From an uncultured Lachnospiraceae bacterium (lineage in GTDB: Bacteria; Bacillota; Clostridia; Lachnospirales; Lachnospiraceae), in the NCBI GenBank assembly GCA_910588955.1, contig CAJURQ010000055.1, positions 1 through 7,763 of the forward strand: a DNA stretch of 7,763 nucleotides. Direction: 5' to 3'. This document shows positions 6,514 through 7,763 of the stretch, in pieces. Numbering within the stretch: the stretch's first letter is position 1; every line of letters begins with the position of its first letter. Position numbers and translations under genes: made by a program. Under the pieces are notes generated by a model, which saw only the letters and a list, made by a program, of their open reading frames with translations, was not told where the DNA came from and made no database searches.

Positions 6514-6572
6514 ACAGAGAATGTGCCGCAAATTACTTAATGCCCATCCATGAAGATATAACCATTCTCTGT
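6514..6572. repeat. Perfect 10-bp inverted repeat at a gene junction
   Basis: ACAGAGAATG (6514-6523), just after the fusion gene's stop, is the exact reverse complement of CATTCTCTGT (6563-6572) inside the acyl-CoA dehydrogenase remnant. The 39-base spacing and absence of a T tract make it a poor terminator. It may be a chance match or a trace of the event that joined the two regions. Confidence 0.4.
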
Positions 6573-6947
6573 ACTTCGCTTGTACCCTTATAAATCTCCG
6601 TAATCTTTGCATCACGCATTAAAAAACGGGAAATCTCTTGAATATCCGTCATAACCTGCAAGCTGGGCGCATCGGCGTGTCACATTTGTGGCGGCTTCTG
6701 CTGCATATAATTTACCCATAGCGGCAAGATGTGAAAACGGCTCATGATCCTGCTTTGCCTGTGCAGCTACACCGATACGTCCGCCGTCTAAGGTCATGAG
6801 AGCCATCTTAAAGCCTTTTCCCAATTCCCCTAATAGATTTTCTTTTGGAATTTTACAGTTTTGGAAAACCAACTCATATGTGGCAGAACCACGAATCCCC
6901 ATTTTCTTTTCCACAATGCCTATGTCTGCGGAATCCATCTTATTCAT
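6533..6947 (-). pseudogene. Acyl-CoA dehydrogenase remnant
   Basis: This minus-strand frame encodes clear pieces of a short-chain acyl-CoA dehydrogenase in order. KKMGIRGSATYELVFQNCKI and GKGFKMALMTLDGGRIGVAAQA come from the middle of the enzyme. Then KQDHEPFSHLAAMGKLYAAE comes from further along, implying an in-frame deletion of roughly 75-80 residues at about 6755. Near the A run at 6621-6626 the frame breaks, and the C-terminus continues in another frame as FLMRDAKITEIYKGTSEV then QRMVISSWMGIK, ending in TAA at 6533-6535. The first 190 or so residues are absent, and no ribosome site precedes the ATG at 6947. The family oxidises acyl-CoA with FAD and passes electrons to an electron-transfer flavoprotein; this copy cannot do so. 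Confidence 0.87.
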
Positions 6948-6959
6948 TCTATCTATCTA
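6948..6959. repeat. Three TCTA units (GATA-type microsatellite)
   Basis: Three tandem TCTA units lie immediately upstream of the first codon of the acyl-CoA dehydrogenase remnant and close to the 3' end of the flavodoxin gene. The repeat marks the point where dehydrogenase coding sequence begins abruptly. Confidence 0.7.
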
Positions 6960-6973
6960 TTCAATCACAAGCA

Positions 6974-7738
6974 TTAAATATATAACTCATTACCTTTTCT
7001 TACTGAACAGGCTTTTTTTATTGCTAATGCTGCAACAGAAACCATAGCTCCATTCACATTACGGGCTGAGTGAGGGCATTGTACAACACATCGCATGCAT
7101 GAAATACACTTTTTGCTGTCTGCGACTTTTAGATTCTCTTTGCTGATTGCCTGCGCCGGACACTGTTTCGCACAAAGCCCACAGTTTGTACAGGTATTGC
7201 CCGCCTTGGGAACCAAATCAGCCCCGCCGGCTTTCTTATAGGGGCGGTTGCCCGGAATTTGCAGTGCAGGAAATTTGGTGGAATCACTGTTTATTTTTTC
7301 TAAAAATTTTTTCGCAAAACAGCTTAACTCGATCTTGTCTTCCGTGTCCGGTCTGCCTGCCGCATACTGGTGCATGATAGAATGCTCTGCAACTGCGGCA
7401 ATAGCAGCAATTACTTTAAAACCACTTTTCTCCGCAACATCATTTAATTCAACCAAAGTGTCTTCATATGCCCTGTTTCCATATAAACAAACAATGACAC
7501 ATGGCGTATGATCGCCATGAATGTCGGAAATTCTTTGGACGGCAAGACTTGGCACACGCCCGCCATAAGAGGGAACAGCGATAATTGCAATATCTTCCTT
7601 TTCTAAGTGAAGTGACGAATAATCTGTTTCCGCATTGGACAAATCAATTTTTGTTACAGGCATTCCCCATGCTTGCGTTATAACTTCTGCGACTTTGGCA
7701 GTTCCTCCTGTTGTACCGCGGCGAAATAAAGTACCCAT
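6974..7738 (-). CDS. Flavodoxin-ferredoxin fusion protein (EFR1-like), probable 5' frameshift
   Basis: A 254-residue protein with an N-terminal flavodoxin-type FMN domain (TGGTAKVAEVI phosphate loop; VPSYGGRVP and CLYGNRAYEDT loops). Its C-terminal ferredoxin domain holds two 4Fe-4S motifs: CTNCGLCAKQCP (C183, C186, C189, C193) and CISCMRCVVQCP (C211, C214, C217, C221). It should be a cytoplasmic electron carrier or reductase; partners are unknown. The only in-frame start, ATG at 7738, gives MGTLFRRG before TGGT, which lacks the hydrophobic first strand. In another frame the DNA upstream reads RWVLYFAA, which would join TGGTAKV perfectly if five bases (GTACA-like, near 7710-7715) were absent. 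The gene is therefore probably frameshifted, with its true start beyond the window edge. It is read toward the dehydrogenase remnant, 26 bases away. Confidence 0.85.
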   Translation of the reverse strand: MGTLFRRGTTGGTAKVAEVITQAWGMPVTKIDLSNAETDYSSLHLEKEDIAIIAVPSYGGRVPSLAVQRISDIHGDHTPCVIVCLYGNRAYEDTLVELNDVAEKSGFKVIAAIAAVAEHSIMHQYAAGRPDTEDKIELSCFAKKFLEKINSDSTKFPALQIPGNRPYKKAGGADLVPKAGNTCTNCGLCAKQCPAQAISKENLKVADSKKCISCMRCVVQCPHSARNVNGAMVSVAALAIKKACSVRKGNELYI

Positions 7739-7759
7739 CTACCGCAGCTTTCCTGCAGA
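7711..7759 (-). repeat. Right arm of the 49-bp perfect inverted repeat
   Basis: This is the exact reverse complement of bases 1-49. On the minus strand it covers the untranslated or upstream DNA and first nine codons of the flavodoxin-ferredoxin gene, and ends just before ACAGGAGGAACT. Four further bases (7760-7763) lie outside the repeat at this edge. Confidence 0.95.
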
Positions 7760-7763
7760 TTAA

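Overview
The window looks like a piece of a gut-type Clostridia (Lachnospiraceae-like) genome. This rests on the strong AGGAGG-type ribosome sites, the low-GC accessory stretches, and protein types common in that group: TnpW, an IS4 transposase, a LigB-AMMECR1 fusion, and a flavodoxin-ferredoxin protein. No rRNA, tRNA or CRISPR array was seen.

Layout. Bases 1-49 repeat, inverted, the 5' end of the flavodoxin-ferredoxin gene at the right edge (7711-7759). From base 50 there is AT-rich mobile-element DNA: a hairpin terminator, a TnpW-like gene, a start-less coding remnant, a second hairpin, an unrecognised 114-residue gene, and a promoter followed by a coupled PIN-domain toxin and small antitoxin pair (1093-1737). 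On the minus strand (1923-2770) lies a phage/plasmid Rep-like gene. It is broken by a one-base frameshift and its 5' part is cut off by an IS4-family element (2771-4356), whose transposase looks intact.

Right of the IS come two intact plus-strand genes in an apparent operon: a small alpha/beta hydrolase (4510-5073) and a clearly more GC-rich LigB/Memo-like plus AMMECR1 fusion (5127-6512). The radical SAM gene usually associated with this fusion is absent. The DNA switches abruptly to a minus-strand acyl-CoA dehydrogenase pseudogene (6533-6947) with a missing N-terminus, an internal deletion and a C-terminal frameshift. The flavodoxin-ferredoxin gene (6974-7738) follows; its first strand and nucleotide loop appear displaced by a small frame-changing insertion exactly where the inverted repeat ends.

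Overall this is a rearranged accessory region. The toxin-antitoxin pair, the transposase, the hydrolase, the LigB-AMMECR1 fusion and probably the 114-residue gene look functional, while at least four other genes are broken. The most unusual structure is the 49-bp inverted repeat bounding the window, which could mean an invertible segment, an element inserted in the flavodoxin gene, or an assembly artefact.
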